57,732 bases of DNA from Phaeovulum sp. (GTDB lineage Bacteria > Pseudomonadota > Alphaproteobacteria > Rhodobacterales > Rhodobacteraceae): the NCBI RefSeq assembly GCF_030684035.1, contig NZ_JAUXPI010000041.1, forward strand, positions 1 to 57,732. The letters run 5' to 3'. The position numbers were made by a program, and so were the translations under genes. The notes under the pieces are model-generated. The model saw only the letters and a program-made list of their open reading frames with translations, searched no databases and was not told the origin of the DNA. Of the stretch, positions 8,089 through 16,934 are shown piece after piece. Within the stretch, counting starts at the first letter, position 1, and every line of letters starts with the position of its first letter.

Positions 8089-8756
8089 CCCTGCGCCTCC
8101 GCGCCTTGCAGAAAATAGCCAAAGCCGCGCCTTGTGCCGATGATGCCGGGGCCGAGCTTGCGCCGGAGCCGCGCCACCAGCGCCTCAAGCGCGTTTGCCT
8201 CGCGCGAGAAATCATCGCCATAGAGGTGTTCGAGCAACTCGCCGGGGGCCACAACGCGGGCATGGTGCAGCATCAGATAGCCAAGCAAGCGGTATTCGAG
8301 CGCGGTCACCGCCACTGGCACCCCGCGCCGCGCCACGGTCATGCGGTTGGCGTCAAGCGTGAGCTCGCCCGCGCTCTGCACCGCCCCACCCCGGCCTGCC
8401 GAACGGCGCACCAGCGCGCGGGCGCGCGCCACCAGTTCCTCCATCCGGAACGGCTTGGGCAGATAATCATCGGCACCCGCATCGATCCCCTCGACCCGCT
8501 CGCTCCAGGTGCCGCGCGCGGTCAGCACCAGCACCGGCATATCGCGCCCCGCTGCGCGCCAGCGCTTGAGCACGGTCAACCCGTCAAGCCGCGGCAGCCC
8601 GAGATCGAGCACGATCAGGTCAAAATCTTCGGTATCGCCCAGAAACCACGCAGCTTCGCCATCGGCGCAGGTCTGCACCACAAAACCGGCGGCCTGCAAG
8701 GCCGAGGTCAGATCGGTGGCGATGCGCGCGTCATCCTCAACCGCCAGAGCCCGCAT
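8085..8756 (-). CDS. OmpR-family response regulator
   Basis: The 223-residue protein has a receiver domain with acidic residues E7-D8-D9, phosphoacceptor D51 (LIVLDLGLP), T79 and K101, followed by an OmpR/PhoB winged helix (GELTLDANRM...ALVARLRRKLG, ending RRGFGYFL). It partners the kinase encoded immediately downstream. Its ATG lies inside the 3' end of the PepSY gene (20-base overlap), so all three genes are probably co-translated. A tandem GCTGACAC repeat with 11-base spacing at 9125-9143 is a candidate target and would imply autoregulation. Confidence 0.93.
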   Translation of the reverse strand: MRALAVEDDARIATDLTSALQAAGFVVQTCADGEAAWFLGDTEDFDLIVLDLGLPRLDGLTVLKRWRAAGRDMPVLVLTARGTWSERVEGIDAGADDYLPKPFRMEELVARARALVRRSAGRGGAVQSAGELTLDANRMTVARRGVPVAVTALEYRLLGYLMLHHARVVAPGELLEHLYGDDFSREANALEALVARLRRKLGPGIIGTRRGFGYFLQGAEAQG

Positions 8757-9102
8757 TGCCTTCGCCCCCTTCGGGAACGGAACCGGGGTCGCCCTCGACC
8801 TTCAGCACCCGCCCGGTTGCCGCATCCACCTCGACCTCGATGATCCGGCCATCGGCGGTGATCAGCTTGAATTCATAAATATACTGCCCCTTCTCGCGCT
8901 CGAACTCCACCTTGATCAGGCGCGCATCGAACCGCGCCTCAATGAGCGCAAGCACCTCGGCCAGCGGCAGAACCTCGGCGCGGCGGAGCGCCTCTTGCGC
9001 GTCGTCATGGTCGTGCAGGCGCTTGCTGTCGGCAAGCGCCGGTTGGATCAGGCCAAGGGCGAGGGCAAGGGCGAAAGTCAAAGGGACGAGGCTGCGCGGC
9101 AT
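8737..9102 (-). CDS. Secreted PepSY-domain protein
   Basis: The 121-residue precursor has a signal peptide ending PALA (residue 24) and one PepSY domain (EVLALIEARFDARLIKVEFE, followed by YEFKLITADGRIIEVEVDAATGRVL). Periplasmic PepSY proteins next to two-component systems are common and are thought to modulate the sensor or a protease; that is family knowledge, not shown here. It is the first gene of the PepSY-regulator-kinase operon. The start at 9102 was chosen because the hydrophobic signal sequence begins there; the 119-codon upstream extension looks non-coding. Confidence 0.85.
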   Translation of the reverse strand: MPRSLVPLTFALALALGLIQPALADSKRLHDHDDAQEALRRAEVLPLAEVLALIEARFDARLIKVEFEREKGQYIYEFKLITADGRIIEVEVDAATGRVLKVEGDPGSVPEGGEGNAGSGG

Positions 9103-9124
9103 GCGGCAGAAATAGCAGGGCGAG

Positions 9125-9143
9125 GCTGACACCGCGCTGACAC
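9125..9143. promoter_or_regulatory. Candidate OmpR-type operator: tandem GCTGACAC
   Basis: GCTGACAC occurs at 9125-9132 and again at 9136-9143, exactly 11 bases apart, as expected for two OmpR-family regulator molecules bound head-to-tail. An inverted GTCAGC follows at about 9160. The site lies between the divergent PepSY operon and the small secreted protein gene. Confidence 0.5.
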
Positions 9144-9228
9144 AACGTATCAGGCGCGCGTCAGCACAACCATGGCAAGAAACCCGCACCGGGTGCCACC
9201 ACACGCCCCTTTGCCGGAGGCTTCGAGA

Positions 9229-9402
9229 ATGAGACGCACAATCCTGTTTTGTACCGCATTGGCCACCGCTGTCGCCTGTTTCGCACTGGGCAAGGCACAG
9301 GCAGAGGGTGCCGGAAACCCGCGCGCCGACACAGGCTTTCACATCGTTCTTGCCCCCGATGGAGCGCCGCTGCCCGATCCGGGCCTGTCGCCGCCATTCT
9401 GA
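9229..9402 (+). CDS. Small secreted protein of unknown function (57 aa)
   Basis: The open frame encodes 57 residues: a signal peptide (MRRTILFCTALATAVACFALGKAQA) and a mature tail of roughly 30 residues rich in Pro, Ala and Asp, ending LSPPF. A good ribosome-binding site (CCGGAGG) stands about 10 bases before the ATG. It is divergent from the PepSY/two-component operon and separated from it by the candidate operator, so it could be a target or a regulator of that system. I do not recognise the family. It converges with sufS 7 bases downstream. Confidence 0.6.
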   Translation: MRRTILFCTALATAVACFALGKAQAEGAGNPRADTGFHIVLAPDGAPLPDPGLSPPF

Positions 9403-9409
9403 GGCGCGT

Positions 9410-10627
9410 TCAGCCCAGCAGGTCGTGACAAAGCTCCAGCCCGCTGACCAGCGCATCAACCTCGGCGCGGGTATTGTAAAGCCCGAACGAGGCGCGGGCG
9501 GTGGCGGTCAGCCCAAGATGCGTCAAAAGCGGCATGGCGCAATGCGTGCCCGCCCGCACCGCAATGCCGCACTGGTCGAGAATCGTCGAAATGTCATGCG
9601 CATGCGCAGCACCATCGATCGTCAGCGAAAAGATCGCGCCCTTGCCCGGCGCGGTGCCTTGCAGGTGAAGCCAATTGAGCCCGGCAAAACGCGCCAGCGC
9701 ATAATCGCGCAGATCGGCTTCATGGGCGGCCACATTACCCATTCCAAGCGCGCCGAGATAGTCAAGCGCCGCACCAAAACCGATCTGCTGCACGATGCCG
9801 GGGGTGCCCGCCTCCATCCGCGCGTAACCTTCGGCGTAGGTGGCGCTGTCGCAAGTGACTTCGCGGATCATGTCGCCGCCGCCGAGGAAGGGGCGCATTT
9901 CCGCCAAGCGGTCGCGCGCAATGAAGATCGCGCCGGATCCCGAGGGGCCGTAAAGCTTGTGCCCGGTGATGGCGTAGAAATCGCAGCCGATCTCGGCGAC
10001 ATTGACCGGCGCATGCACCGCGCCCTGACTGCCATCGACCAGAACCGGCACACCCCGCGCCCGCGCGCCACGGCAAATGGCACCGACATCGACCCTTGTG
10101 CCCAGCACGTTCGACATATGGGTAACCGCAATCAGCCGGGTGCGCGGCCCCACCGCCTCCAGCACCTTTTCGGCAGGCAGGCTGCCATCGGCTTCCGGTG
10201 CCACCCATTTCATCACCACCCCCTGCCTTTCGCGCAGGAAATGCCAGGGCACGATATTGGCGTGATGTTCCATCAGGCTCAGCACGATCTCGTCGCCCGG
10301 GTGCAGGCGCGGTGCCGCCCAGGCGTAGGAGACCATGTTGATGCCCTCGGTCGAGCCGGTGGTGAAGACGATCTCGTCTTCGCCCGCCCCGAGGAACCGC
10401 GCGACCTTGCCGCGCACCGCCTCATAGGCTTCGGTCGCAATCGTTGAAAGCGTATGCAAGCCGCGGTGGACATTGGCATAATCGTGTTCATAAGCGCGGG
10501 TCACCGCGTCGATCACCGCGCGCGGCTTTTGCGCCGAGGCACCGTTGTCGAGGTAAACCAGCGGCTTGCCGTGCACCTGCCGCGACAGGATCGGAAAATC
10601 GGCGCGGATGCGGGCCACATCATACAT
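9410..10627 (-). CDS. sufS: Cysteine desulfurase SufS (group II)
   Basis: The 405-residue PLP enzyme takes sulfur from cysteine for Fe-S cluster assembly by SufBCD. Visible are the N-terminal LVYLDNGASAQKP, the PLP-binding K224 in TGHKLYGPSG, the His-rich MEHHANIVPW, and the catalytic C363 in RAGTHCAMPL (RAGHHCAQP in most SufS). It is the last gene of the iscR-suf operon within the window, 3 bases after the second Yip1-like gene. A second, IscS/NifS-type desulfurase is encoded near the front of the same operon. Confidence 0.95.
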   Translation of the reverse strand: MYDVARIRADFPILSRQVHGKPLVYLDNGASAQKPRAVIDAVTRAYEHDYANVHRGLHTLSTIATEAYEAVRGKVARFLGAGEDEIVFTTGSTEGINMVSYAWAAPRLHPGDEIVLSLMEHHANIVPWHFLRERQGVVMKWVAPEADGSLPAEKVLEAVGPRTRLIAVTHMSNVLGTRVDVGAICRGARARGVPVLVDGSQGAVHAPVNVAEIGCDFYAITGHKLYGPSGSGAIFIARDRLAEMRPFLGGGDMIREVTCDSATYAEGYARMEAGTPGIVQQIGFGAALDYLGALGMGNVAAHEADLRDYALARFAGLNWLHLQGTAPGKGAIFSLTIDGAAHAHDISTILDQCGIAVRAGTHCAMPLLTHLGLTATARASFGLYNTRAEVDALVSGLELCHDLLG

Positions 10628-10630
10628 CGC

Positions 10631-11227
10631 TCATGCCCCCGCTGCGGGAACGAGGCCCAGCATGCCGAGCAATATGGCCACCACCAGAACCGCCATCAGA
10701 AAGGTCGCGGTGACCCCGAGGAATACCAGAAAACCGCTTTGAAAATCGTGCAGCGCTGCGGTGAACAGGGTCGTCATCCTGAGGAAAAGCACAAAGGCCA
10801 CCAGCCCGAGCGCCGAAGCGAACAGCGGGAACAGCAGCATCAGCACCACCTGCGCCGCCTGCACACACAAAAGCGCCGCGTCGATCCAGACCGCCAGCGC
10901 CAGCGCCTGCGCATAGCGCCCTTTGCCGCCGAACACCCGCCCCAGCCCGGTCATCACCCCGGCCACCAGCAGCATTCCCGCCAATTGCACCAATGCCATG
11001 CGCAGGGGCGAGGCGGTCAGTGCCATCCAGGGGGTTTCGACCGGAACCGGAAAAAAGACTGTGGCGAACCAGCTCAGCACCGCCGAGGCGGCGGCCACCG
11101 CAACCGCCGCCTGCCCCAAAAGCGGCACCGGCAGGTCAAGCGCGATGACGCGCTGCGCCGCCTCGCGCGGGCGCTTCACGCTTTGCACCAGCAGGTCGGC
11201 GAAAAAGGCGATGTTGAGCGCCATCAT
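10631..11227 (-). CDS. Yip1-family membrane protein (second copy)
   Basis: The 198-residue protein has about five hydrophobic segments and the Yip1-type core LGRVFGGKGRYAQALALAVWIDAAL. Its start overlaps the end of the preceding gene by 4 bases. The preceding gene encodes a shorter protein with a parallel FGGRGTGFRVRMALFWSML core, so the two look like tandem paralogues that may form a heteromer. Yip1-type bacterial proteins have no established function. Their position between sufD and sufS suggests a link with the Fe-S operon, but co-transcription is all that can be said. Confidence 0.75.
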   Translation of the reverse strand: MMALNIAFFADLLVQSVKRPREAAQRVIALDLPVPLLGQAAVAVAAASAVLSWFATVFFPVPVETPWMALTASPLRMALVQLAGMLLVAGVMTGLGRVFGGKGRYAQALALAVWIDAALLCVQAAQVVLMLLFPLFASALGLVAFVLFLRMTTLFTAALHDFQSGFLVFLGVTATFLMAVLVVAILLGMLGLVPAAGA

Positions 11228-11730
11228 GGTGCCTCGAACTCGGCGACCCGAAGCGAGGCACCCCAGATTGCAAGAAAGCCCACGCCCAGCGCCAGCCCGA
11301 CGAGGTTGAGCGCCGGACCGGGGCCGATGAACCCCGCCACCAGCCCCTGCAACAACACCGCAGGCGAGACCGCAAGCATCGACCAGAACAACGCCATCCG
11401 CACCCGGAACCCGGTGCCGCGCCCACCAAAGGCACGCGCCACGATATGCGACAGCGCGGCGAGCGTGTAGGCGAGGAGTGGCCCGATGAAGATTGCCCCG
11501 AAAGCCGCACCGGCAATGCGCGCCTCAAGCGGAATGCGCTGCGCTTCGGGCAATGCCGCATCAAGATGCGCAAGCCGCGCCTGCGCGGGCCAGAGCGACA
11601 CGAAGACCACCAGACAGGCGGCCATCAGCGTCGCCAGTGCCCAATCTTCGCGCGGACCGCCCGCCAGCAGCGCCCGCATCACCACGCGTGGCTGCCGCCA
11701 GCTTCGGAAAATGTTCGGAACAACCGCCAT
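11224..11730 (-). CDS. Yip1-like membrane protein (first copy)
   Basis: The 168-residue protein has about four membrane segments. The start at 11730 lies one base after the sufD stop, with a purine-rich GGGGGTAGC directly before ATG; longer frames run back into sufD. The N-terminal SWRQPRVVMRALL and the FGGRGTGFRVRMALFWSML core resemble the following Yip1-type gene. No catalytic residues are evident. Its function is unknown. Confidence 0.7.
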   Translation of the reverse strand: MAVVPNIFRSWRQPRVVMRALLAGGPREDWALATLMAACLVVFVSLWPAQARLAHLDAALPEAQRIPLEARIAGAAFGAIFIGPLLAYTLAALSHIVARAFGGRGTGFRVRMALFWSMLAVSPAVLLQGLVAGFIGPGPALNLVGLALGVGFLAIWGASLRVAEFEAP

Positions 11731-11731
11731 G

Positions 11732-12937
11732 CTACCCCCGATGCCCGGCCAGCCACTCTTCCAGCCGCGCCAAGATCTCTGCCGCAATCGCCGCATCGTC
11801 AACCTCGGCAATCGCGTCTGCAAGGAAGGAAAGCACCAGCAGCGCCACCGCCTCTTCGCGCGGCACCCCGCGCGAGCGCAGGTAGAAAAGCGCGGTTTCG
11901 TCGATGGCACCGGTGGTGGAGCCATGGCTGCATTTCACATCATCCGCATGAATCTCCAGCTCCGGCTTGGCCAGAAACTGGCATTCGTCATCAAGCATGA
12001 GCGCCTGGCTGATCTGGTAGCCGTCGGTTTTCTGCGCCCCCGGGCGGACCAGAATCTTGCCTTGAAAGACCCCCGTGGCACCATGCCGCAGCACCTTCTT
12101 GAACACCTGACGGCTTTCGCAGCCGACCGCACCATGGGTGATGAACACCGTGTCGTCATGGTGAAAGGCCCCATCGGCACCGTCGCCCAGGGCAGCCCCG
12201 GCGATATGCGCCACCGCACCATCGCCGATGATCTCGATCACCGCCTCGTTACGGGTCAACCGGCCATTCATGCTGAGCGTGAACGATTTGAACACTGCGC
12301 CCGCGCCCACCCGCGCGAAGATCGCGCTGATCACCCGGTGTTCGAGCGACCGCCCCTGCGGGCGGATATGGTGGAACCGCGCGCCCGCGCCGACATCGAC
12401 CTCGAGCACCAGATTGGCCCGCGCACCGGCGGTGCCGGTTTCAAGCAGGGTCAGCTCCGCACCCGCCTCCAGCTTCACGACATGGTGGAGCATTGCCTCG
12501 GAAGTGCTTGAACTCTGGCGATAAGAAATGTGCACCGGTCGCGCTGCACGGGCGGTCACACGGATCATCAGCCCGGCTTGCGCCTCTGCCGTATTGCGCA
12601 CAGCGAAAGGGCGGCGCACCGGCGACTGGCCCGCAGCTTCGAGGCGGCCGTAAAGCACCCCGGCCCATTCCGGCGCTTCGGACAGATGCGAAATCTCCAC
12701 GCCTGCAAGCGCCGGGTCATCGGAAGCCGCGGCGTCGAAAACGCCGTCGGTAAACACCAGCCGCAGCTTGTCCATGCCGTCAAAAATCGGCTTGTCCACC
12801 CGGTAAGCCGCGGCTTCGGGCGTGGCTTGCTGGGCAAAAGCTGCCGGATCGGTCCAGCGCCAGTATTCATCACGCCGCCCCGGCAGGCCCATTTCGGCCA
12901 GCCGTGCCGCAGCGCTTGCGCGGGCGGCCTGCATCAT
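11732..12937 (-). CDS. sufD: Fe-S cluster assembly protein SufD
   Basis: The 401-residue protein belongs to the SufB/SufD beta-helix family and forms the SufBC2D scaffold. Supporting features are the N-terminal RRDEYWRWTDP, the central beta-helix stretch, and the C-terminal VKCSHGSTTGAIDETALFYLRSRG, the conserved SufD/SufB signature. The ATG overlaps the sufC stop (ATGA), as expected for a coupled operon. A second ATG directly follows the first. Confidence 0.95.
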   Translation of the reverse strand: MMQAARASAAARLAEMGLPGRRDEYWRWTDPAAFAQQATPEAAAYRVDKPIFDGMDKLRLVFTDGVFDAAASDDPALAGVEISHLSEAPEWAGVLYGRLEAAGQSPVRRPFAVRNTAEAQAGLMIRVTARAARPVHISYRQSSSTSEAMLHHVVKLEAGAELTLLETGTAGARANLVLEVDVGAGARFHHIRPQGRSLEHRVISAIFARVGAGAVFKSFTLSMNGRLTRNEAVIEIIGDGAVAHIAGAALGDGADGAFHHDDTVFITHGAVGCESRQVFKKVLRHGATGVFQGKILVRPGAQKTDGYQISQALMLDDECQFLAKPELEIHADDVKCSHGSTTGAIDETALFYLRSRGVPREEAVALLVLSFLADAIAEVDDAAIAAEILARLEEWLAGHRG

Positions 12938-13689
12938 TGAACCTCCGCCAGAATATCGGCGTAGCCGTTTTTCTCGACCTCGAGCGCCAGTTCCGGCCCG
13001 CCTGAACGGATGATCCTGCCATCGGCCATGATATGCACCACATCAGGTGCAATATGGTCCAGAAGCCTTTGATAATGCGTGATGACCAGGAAGGAACGCC
13101 CGGCATCGCGCAAGCCGTTCACGCCATCGGCAACCAGCTTCATCGCATCGACATCAAGCCCGGAATCGGTTTCGTCGAGAATGCACATGCGCGGTTCAAG
13201 CACCGCCATCTGCAAGATTTCGTTGCGCTTCTTCTCGCCCCCCGAAAAGCCGACATTGACCGGGCGTTTCAGCATTTCCGCGTCGATCTTCAGTATCTTC
13301 GCCTTTTCGCGCACCAGTTTCAGGAACTCGCCTGCCGCCACTTCCGGCTCGCCGCGCGATTTGCGCTGCGCGTTGAGCGCGGAGCGCAGGAACACCATGT
13401 TGCCAACACCGGGAATTTCGACCGGGTATTGAAAGGCAAGAAACAGCCCCGCCGCCGCGCGCTCCTCCGGGTCGAGTGCAAGCAGGTCCTGGCCGAGCAG
13501 CGTGGCACTGCCTGCCGTCACCTCATAGCCGTCGCGCCCCGAAAGCACATAGCTCAGCGTCGATTTGCCAGACCCGTTCGGCCCCATGATCGCATGCACC
13601 TGACCGGCACCGACGGTCAGATTCACGCCTTTCAGGATCGCTTTGTCTTCTTCCTGAAGTTTGACGTGCAGATTCTTGATTTCAAGCAT
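12934..13689 (-). CDS. sufC: Fe-S cluster assembly ATPase SufC
   Basis: The 251-residue ABC-type ATPase has Walker A GPNGSGKST (36-44), signature FSGGEKKR (148-155) and Walker B ending ILDETDSGLD (170-179). The FSGGEKKRNE form is diagnostic of SufC. It drives the conformational cycle of SufBC2D during cluster assembly. It lies 19 bases after the unknown gene and overlaps sufD by 4 bases. Confidence 0.96.
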   Translation of the reverse strand: MLEIKNLHVKLQEEDKAILKGVNLTVGAGQVHAIMGPNGSGKSTLSYVLSGRDGYEVTAGSATLLGQDLLALDPEERAAAGLFLAFQYPVEIPGVGNMVFLRSALNAQRKSRGEPEVAAGEFLKLVREKAKILKIDAEMLKRPVNVGFSGGEKKRNEILQMAVLEPRMCILDETDSGLDVDAMKLVADGVNGLRDAGRSFLVITHYQRLLDHIAPDVVHIMADGRIIRSGGPELALEVEKNGYADILAEVQ

Positions 13690-13708
13690 TTATTCCTCGT
13701 TCAACGGA

Positions 13709-14305
13709 TCATCCAGGGCGCAGGAACAGGCTGAGAAACCAGCCCATCCGCTGCGCGGGAAAAGGTTGCGGTGCAAGTTCGAAGCGCGCCATGCGACCGA
13801 TCATCTCGGCGCGCGGGGCAAGGCTTTCAACCTCGTGATAGGCGGGGCGGTCGATATAATCATCGACCAGCACGGTCACCGGGCGCGTGATGCGCAGCGC
13901 CGCGGTGGCAAAACAGGCAGCGCGAAAGCGGCCATCGATCAGCACCACATCGGGGTGCACGAAATCTTCGCGGTCCCAGACCGAATTGGGGTAGCCCGGC
14001 CATTTGCGAAAGCTCGCATCATCAAGCGGTTTGCCCCATGGCCCGGTCGGGCCGATATCTGCATGGTGCAGGCGCAGATCGGCGGCAGGCGGATTTTCCG
14101 CAAACCAGCGCGCCATGCCTGCAAGCCACGCCTTGTCGCTTTCGACCGAAAACACCAGTTTGCCCGGCATTTCCGCCGCCAGAATGGTCGAACCGCCCGA
14201 ACCGTATTCCAGAATGACCGCGGCACCCGCATAGGCGCGCGCCAGCGCCGCCGCCTCGTCGGGCGGCATGGTCAGCTTCGGGCGGACGGGCGCGGCAAGG
14301 TTCAC
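13709..14305 (-). CDS. Unknown Rossmann-fold (methyltransferase-like) protein within the suf operon
   Basis: This 198-residue protein starts at a GTG overlapping the sufB TGA (GTGA), with GGAAGGAAG about 8 bases upstream; that tight coupling decided the start. [16 protein letters not shown] near residues 30-45 is a glycine-rich SAM-binding-like loop, followed by VFSVESD (acidic end of the second strand). Later come VVLIDGRFR and [11 protein letters not shown]. It resembles class I methyltransferases, but no motif names a substrate. Its place between sufB and sufC is unusual when compared with the classical sufABCDSE order. Confidence 0.72.
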   Translation of the reverse strand: MNLAAPVRPKLTMPPDEAAALARAYAGAAVILEYGSGGSTILAAEMPGKLVFSVESDKAWLAGMARWFAENPPAADLRLHHADIGPTGPWGKPLDDASFRKWPGYPNSVWDREDFVHPDVVLIDGRFRAACFATAALRITRPVTVLVDDYIDRPAYHEVESLAPRAEMIGRMARFELAPQPFPAQRMGWFLSLFLRPG

Positions 14306-15816
14306 CCGACGCTTCCTTCCAGTGAAATCGCAACAAGGCTCTGCGCCTCCATTGCAAATTCCATCGGCAAGGCCTGCAACACGTCCTTGCAGAAGCCATT
14401 GACGACCAGCGCCACCGCCGCCTCGGCATCCATGCCGCGCGAACGGCAATAGAAAAGCTGATCTTCATCGACCTTCGAGGTGGTGGCCTCGTGCTCGACG
14501 CGGCTCGAATGGTTCTTCACCTCGATGTAGGGAACCGTGTGCGCACCGCATTTGTCACCGATCAGCAAGCTGTCGCACTGGGTGTAATTGCGGCTGTTCT
14601 TGGCGCGCGGGTGCATCGAAACCTGGCCACGATAGGTGTTTTGCGCGTGCCCGGCCGAAATGCCCTTGGAAACGATCCGGCTGCGCGTGCCCTGCCCGAG
14701 GTGGATCATCTTGGTGCCGGTGTCGGCTTGCTGAAAGTTGTTGGCAATGGCGATCGAGTAGAACTCGCCCTGGCTTTCGTTGCCGCGCAGAATGCACGAG
14801 GGGTACTTCCAGGTGATGGCGGAGCCGGTTTCGACCTGCGTCCACATCACCTTGGCGCGGTCGCCCCGGCAGTCGGCGCGCTTGGTGACGAAATTGTAGA
14901 TGCCGCCCAGCCCGTTTTCATCGCCCGGATACCAGTTCTGCACGGTCGAGTATTTCACCTCGGCATCTTCGAGAATGACGATCTCGACCACCGCCGCGTG
15001 CAGTTGCGCGATGTCGCGCTTGGGTGCGGTGCAGCCTTCGAGGTAGCTCACATAGGCCCCCTTGTCGGCGATGATCAGCGTGCGCTCGAACTGGCCGGTG
15101 TTTTCGGCGTTGATGCGGAAATAGGTGCTCAGCTCCATCGGGCAGCGGGTGCCCGGCGGGATGTAAACGAAGGAACCATCGGAAAACACAGCAGAATTCA
15201 GCGTGGCAAAGAAGTTGTCGGATTGCGGCACGACAGAGCCCAGATATTTCTTCACAAGCTCGGGATGCTCGCGGATCGCTTCCGAGATCGAACAGAAGAT
15301 CACCCCGGCCCTGGCCAGTTCGGCCTTGAAGGTGGTGCCGACCGAGACCGAGTCGAATACTGCGTCAACCGCCACCCTGCGGGCATCGGCCGCAACCCCT
15401 TCGGCACCTTCAACCCCCGCCAGAAGCATCTGTTCCTTCAGTGGAATTCCGAGTTTCGCATAGGTGGCAAGCAGCTTCGGGTCAACGTCGTCAAGGCTTT
15501 TGGGCTTGGTCTCCATGCTCTTGGGCTTGGCGTAATAGTACTGGTCCTGATAGTCGATCACCGGGTAGCGGAGCATCGCCCAGCGCGGCTCGGTCATCTC
15601 GACCCAGCGCCGGTAGGCGGCCAGCCGCCATTCGGTCATCCACTCCGGTTCGCCGTTCTTCGAGGAGATGAGCCGCACGATGTCTTCGCTCACGCCCTTT
15701 GGCGCGTAATCCATCTCGATCTCGGTGGACCAGCCGTATTTGTAGCTGCCCATGCCCTGCACGGTCTCGACGGTTTCCCGGTCAACCCCTTCGCGGATCT
15801 CCTGCTCGCCGATCAT
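14302..15816 (-). CDS. sufB: Fe-S cluster assembly protein SufB
   Basis: The 504-residue protein is the cluster-building subunit of SufBC2D. Conserved pieces are [10 protein letters not shown], the [19 protein letters not shown] segment, CTAPKRD and the C-terminal signature [22 protein letters not shown]. The start at 15816 follows GGGAAGGCA and matches the usual SufB N-terminus; a longer frame into the desulfurase gene was rejected. It is separated from the upstream desulfurase by 44 bases. Confidence 0.96.
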   Translation of the reverse strand: MIGEQEIREGVDRETVETVQGMGSYKYGWSTEIEMDYAPKGVSEDIVRLISSKNGEPEWMTEWRLAAYRRWVEMTEPRWAMLRYPVIDYQDQYYYAKPKSMETKPKSLDDVDPKLLATYAKLGIPLKEQMLLAGVEGAEGVAADARRVAVDAVFDSVSVGTTFKAELARAGVIFCSISEAIREHPELVKKYLGSVVPQSDNFFATLNSAVFSDGSFVYIPPGTRCPMELSTYFRINAENTGQFERTLIIADKGAYVSYLEGCTAPKRDIAQLHAAVVEIVILEDAEVKYSTVQNWYPGDENGLGGIYNFVTKRADCRGDRAKVMWTQVETGSAITWKYPSCILRGNESQGEFYSIAIANNFQQADTGTKMIHLGQGTRSRIVSKGISAGHAQNTYRGQVSMHPRAKNSRNYTQCDSLLIGDKCGAHTVPYIEVKNHSSRVEHEATTSKVDEDQLFYCRSRGMDAEAAVALVVNGFCKDVLQALPMEFAMEAQSLVAISLEGSVG

Positions 15817-15860
15817 TGCCTTGCCTTCCCGTCTTGTTCCAATGCCTTGCGGCCGGTTTC

Positions 15861-16934
15861 TCATGCGGCCCGCGCGCGGTGCCGGGCATAGGCTGTGCGC
15901 CAGCTTTCGGCAAAGCGCAAAACCTGATCGCGCGTCACCCCCGGCCCGATCGAAACCCGCACGGCAGAGCGCGCGGCCTCGCTGCCATACCCCATCGCCG
16001 TCAGAACGCGGCTGGCGCGCACCTTGCCCGAGGAACAGGCCGACCCTGCCGAAATGGCAAACCCCGCCAGATCCAGCCGCATCACCTGCGTCTCGCCGCG
16101 CCAACCGGGCGCGAGGATTGAACTCGTATTGGGCAACCGCCGGTTCCCCGAACTCTCCCGCCCGGGGAAAATAACATCATTGCCGCCAGCTTCCAGAGCG
16201 GATTCTAGAATATTTCTAATTTCGGCTACCTCGTCCCAGACCCCCGCCGCCAGATCGCGCGCGGCGGTCTCGGCGGCGGCTCCAAAACCGGCGATGCCGA
16301 TCAGGTTCTCGGTGCCCGCGCGCCGCCCCATCTCTTGCCCGCCGCCCTTGATCTGGCTGGCAATCTCGGTGCCGCGACGCACCACCAGCGCGCCCACACC
16401 TTTCGGCCCGCCAAGCTTGTGCGCCGAAATCAGCCCGGCACCGATGCCGAGCCAGTTGAAGGCAAAGGGAATTTTCCCGAATGCCTGGGTCAGGTCGCTG
16501 ACCGCGAGCGCTTCGGGCAGCACCTGCACCACGCCGGTTTCGGCATTCGCCAGTTGCAGCGCACTTTGCGCAGGATCGCTCACTGCCACTTGCCCAGAAG
16601 CATCGCAACGCAGCAGCGGATCGCACCATGCCCGCACCGCATCATGTTCGATGTCGGAACAGACGAGGCCCCGGCCCGCACATGCCAGCGCCGCCGCTTC
16701 GGTGGCCCCGGAGGTGAAGATCACATCGGCCCCTTCCGCGCCGAGCGCCGCCGCCACCTGCGCCCGCGCCCGCTCCAGCAGCCCGCGCGCGGCGCGACCT
16801 TCGGCATGCACCGACGAGGGGTTGCCGACCAGATCCATTGCCGCCGCCATCGCCGCGCGGGCCTCGGCGCGCAGCGGCGCGGTCGCGTTCCAATCGAGAT
16901 AAACCCGTTCGCTCACGCTGCCCACCTCATTCAT
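15861..16934 (-). CDS. Cysteine desulfurase, IscS/NifS type
   Basis: The protein has 357 residues from the ATG at 16934, which overlaps the iscR stop. A GTG at 16916 with GAGGTGG just upstream is an alternative start. Class I desulfurase motifs are [27 protein letters not shown]-lysine K173 ([12 protein letters not shown]), [14 protein letters not shown] and the mobile-loop Cys C300 in [14 protein letters not shown]. It supplies persulfide sulfur for cluster assembly. It is about 40 residues shorter than E. coli IscS and, with the window's own SufS, gives two desulfurases of different classes in one operon. Confidence 0.9.
   Translation of the reverse strand: MNEVGSVSERVYLDWNATAPLRAEARAAMAAAMDLVGNPSSVHAEGRAARGLLERARAQVAAALGAEGADVIFTSGATEAAALACAGRGLVCSDIEHDAVRAWCDPLLRCDASGQVAVSDPAQSALQLANAETGVVQVLPEALAVSDLTQAFGKIPFAFNWLGIGAGLISAHKLGGPKGVGALVVRRGTEIASQIKGGGQEMGRRAGTENLIGIAGFGAAAETAARDLAAGVWDEVAEIRNILESALEAGGNDVIFPGRESSGNRRLPNTSSILAPGWRGETQVMRLDLAGFAISAGSACSSGKVRASRVLTAMGYGSEAARSAVRVSIGPGVTRDQVLRFAESWRTAYARHRARAA

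Noticed and set aside
9103-9459. Longer N-terminal extension of the PepSY protein
   Set aside because: The 119 extra codons contain many Cys and Trp residues, overlap the divergent small gene and its promoter, and precede a textbook signal peptide.
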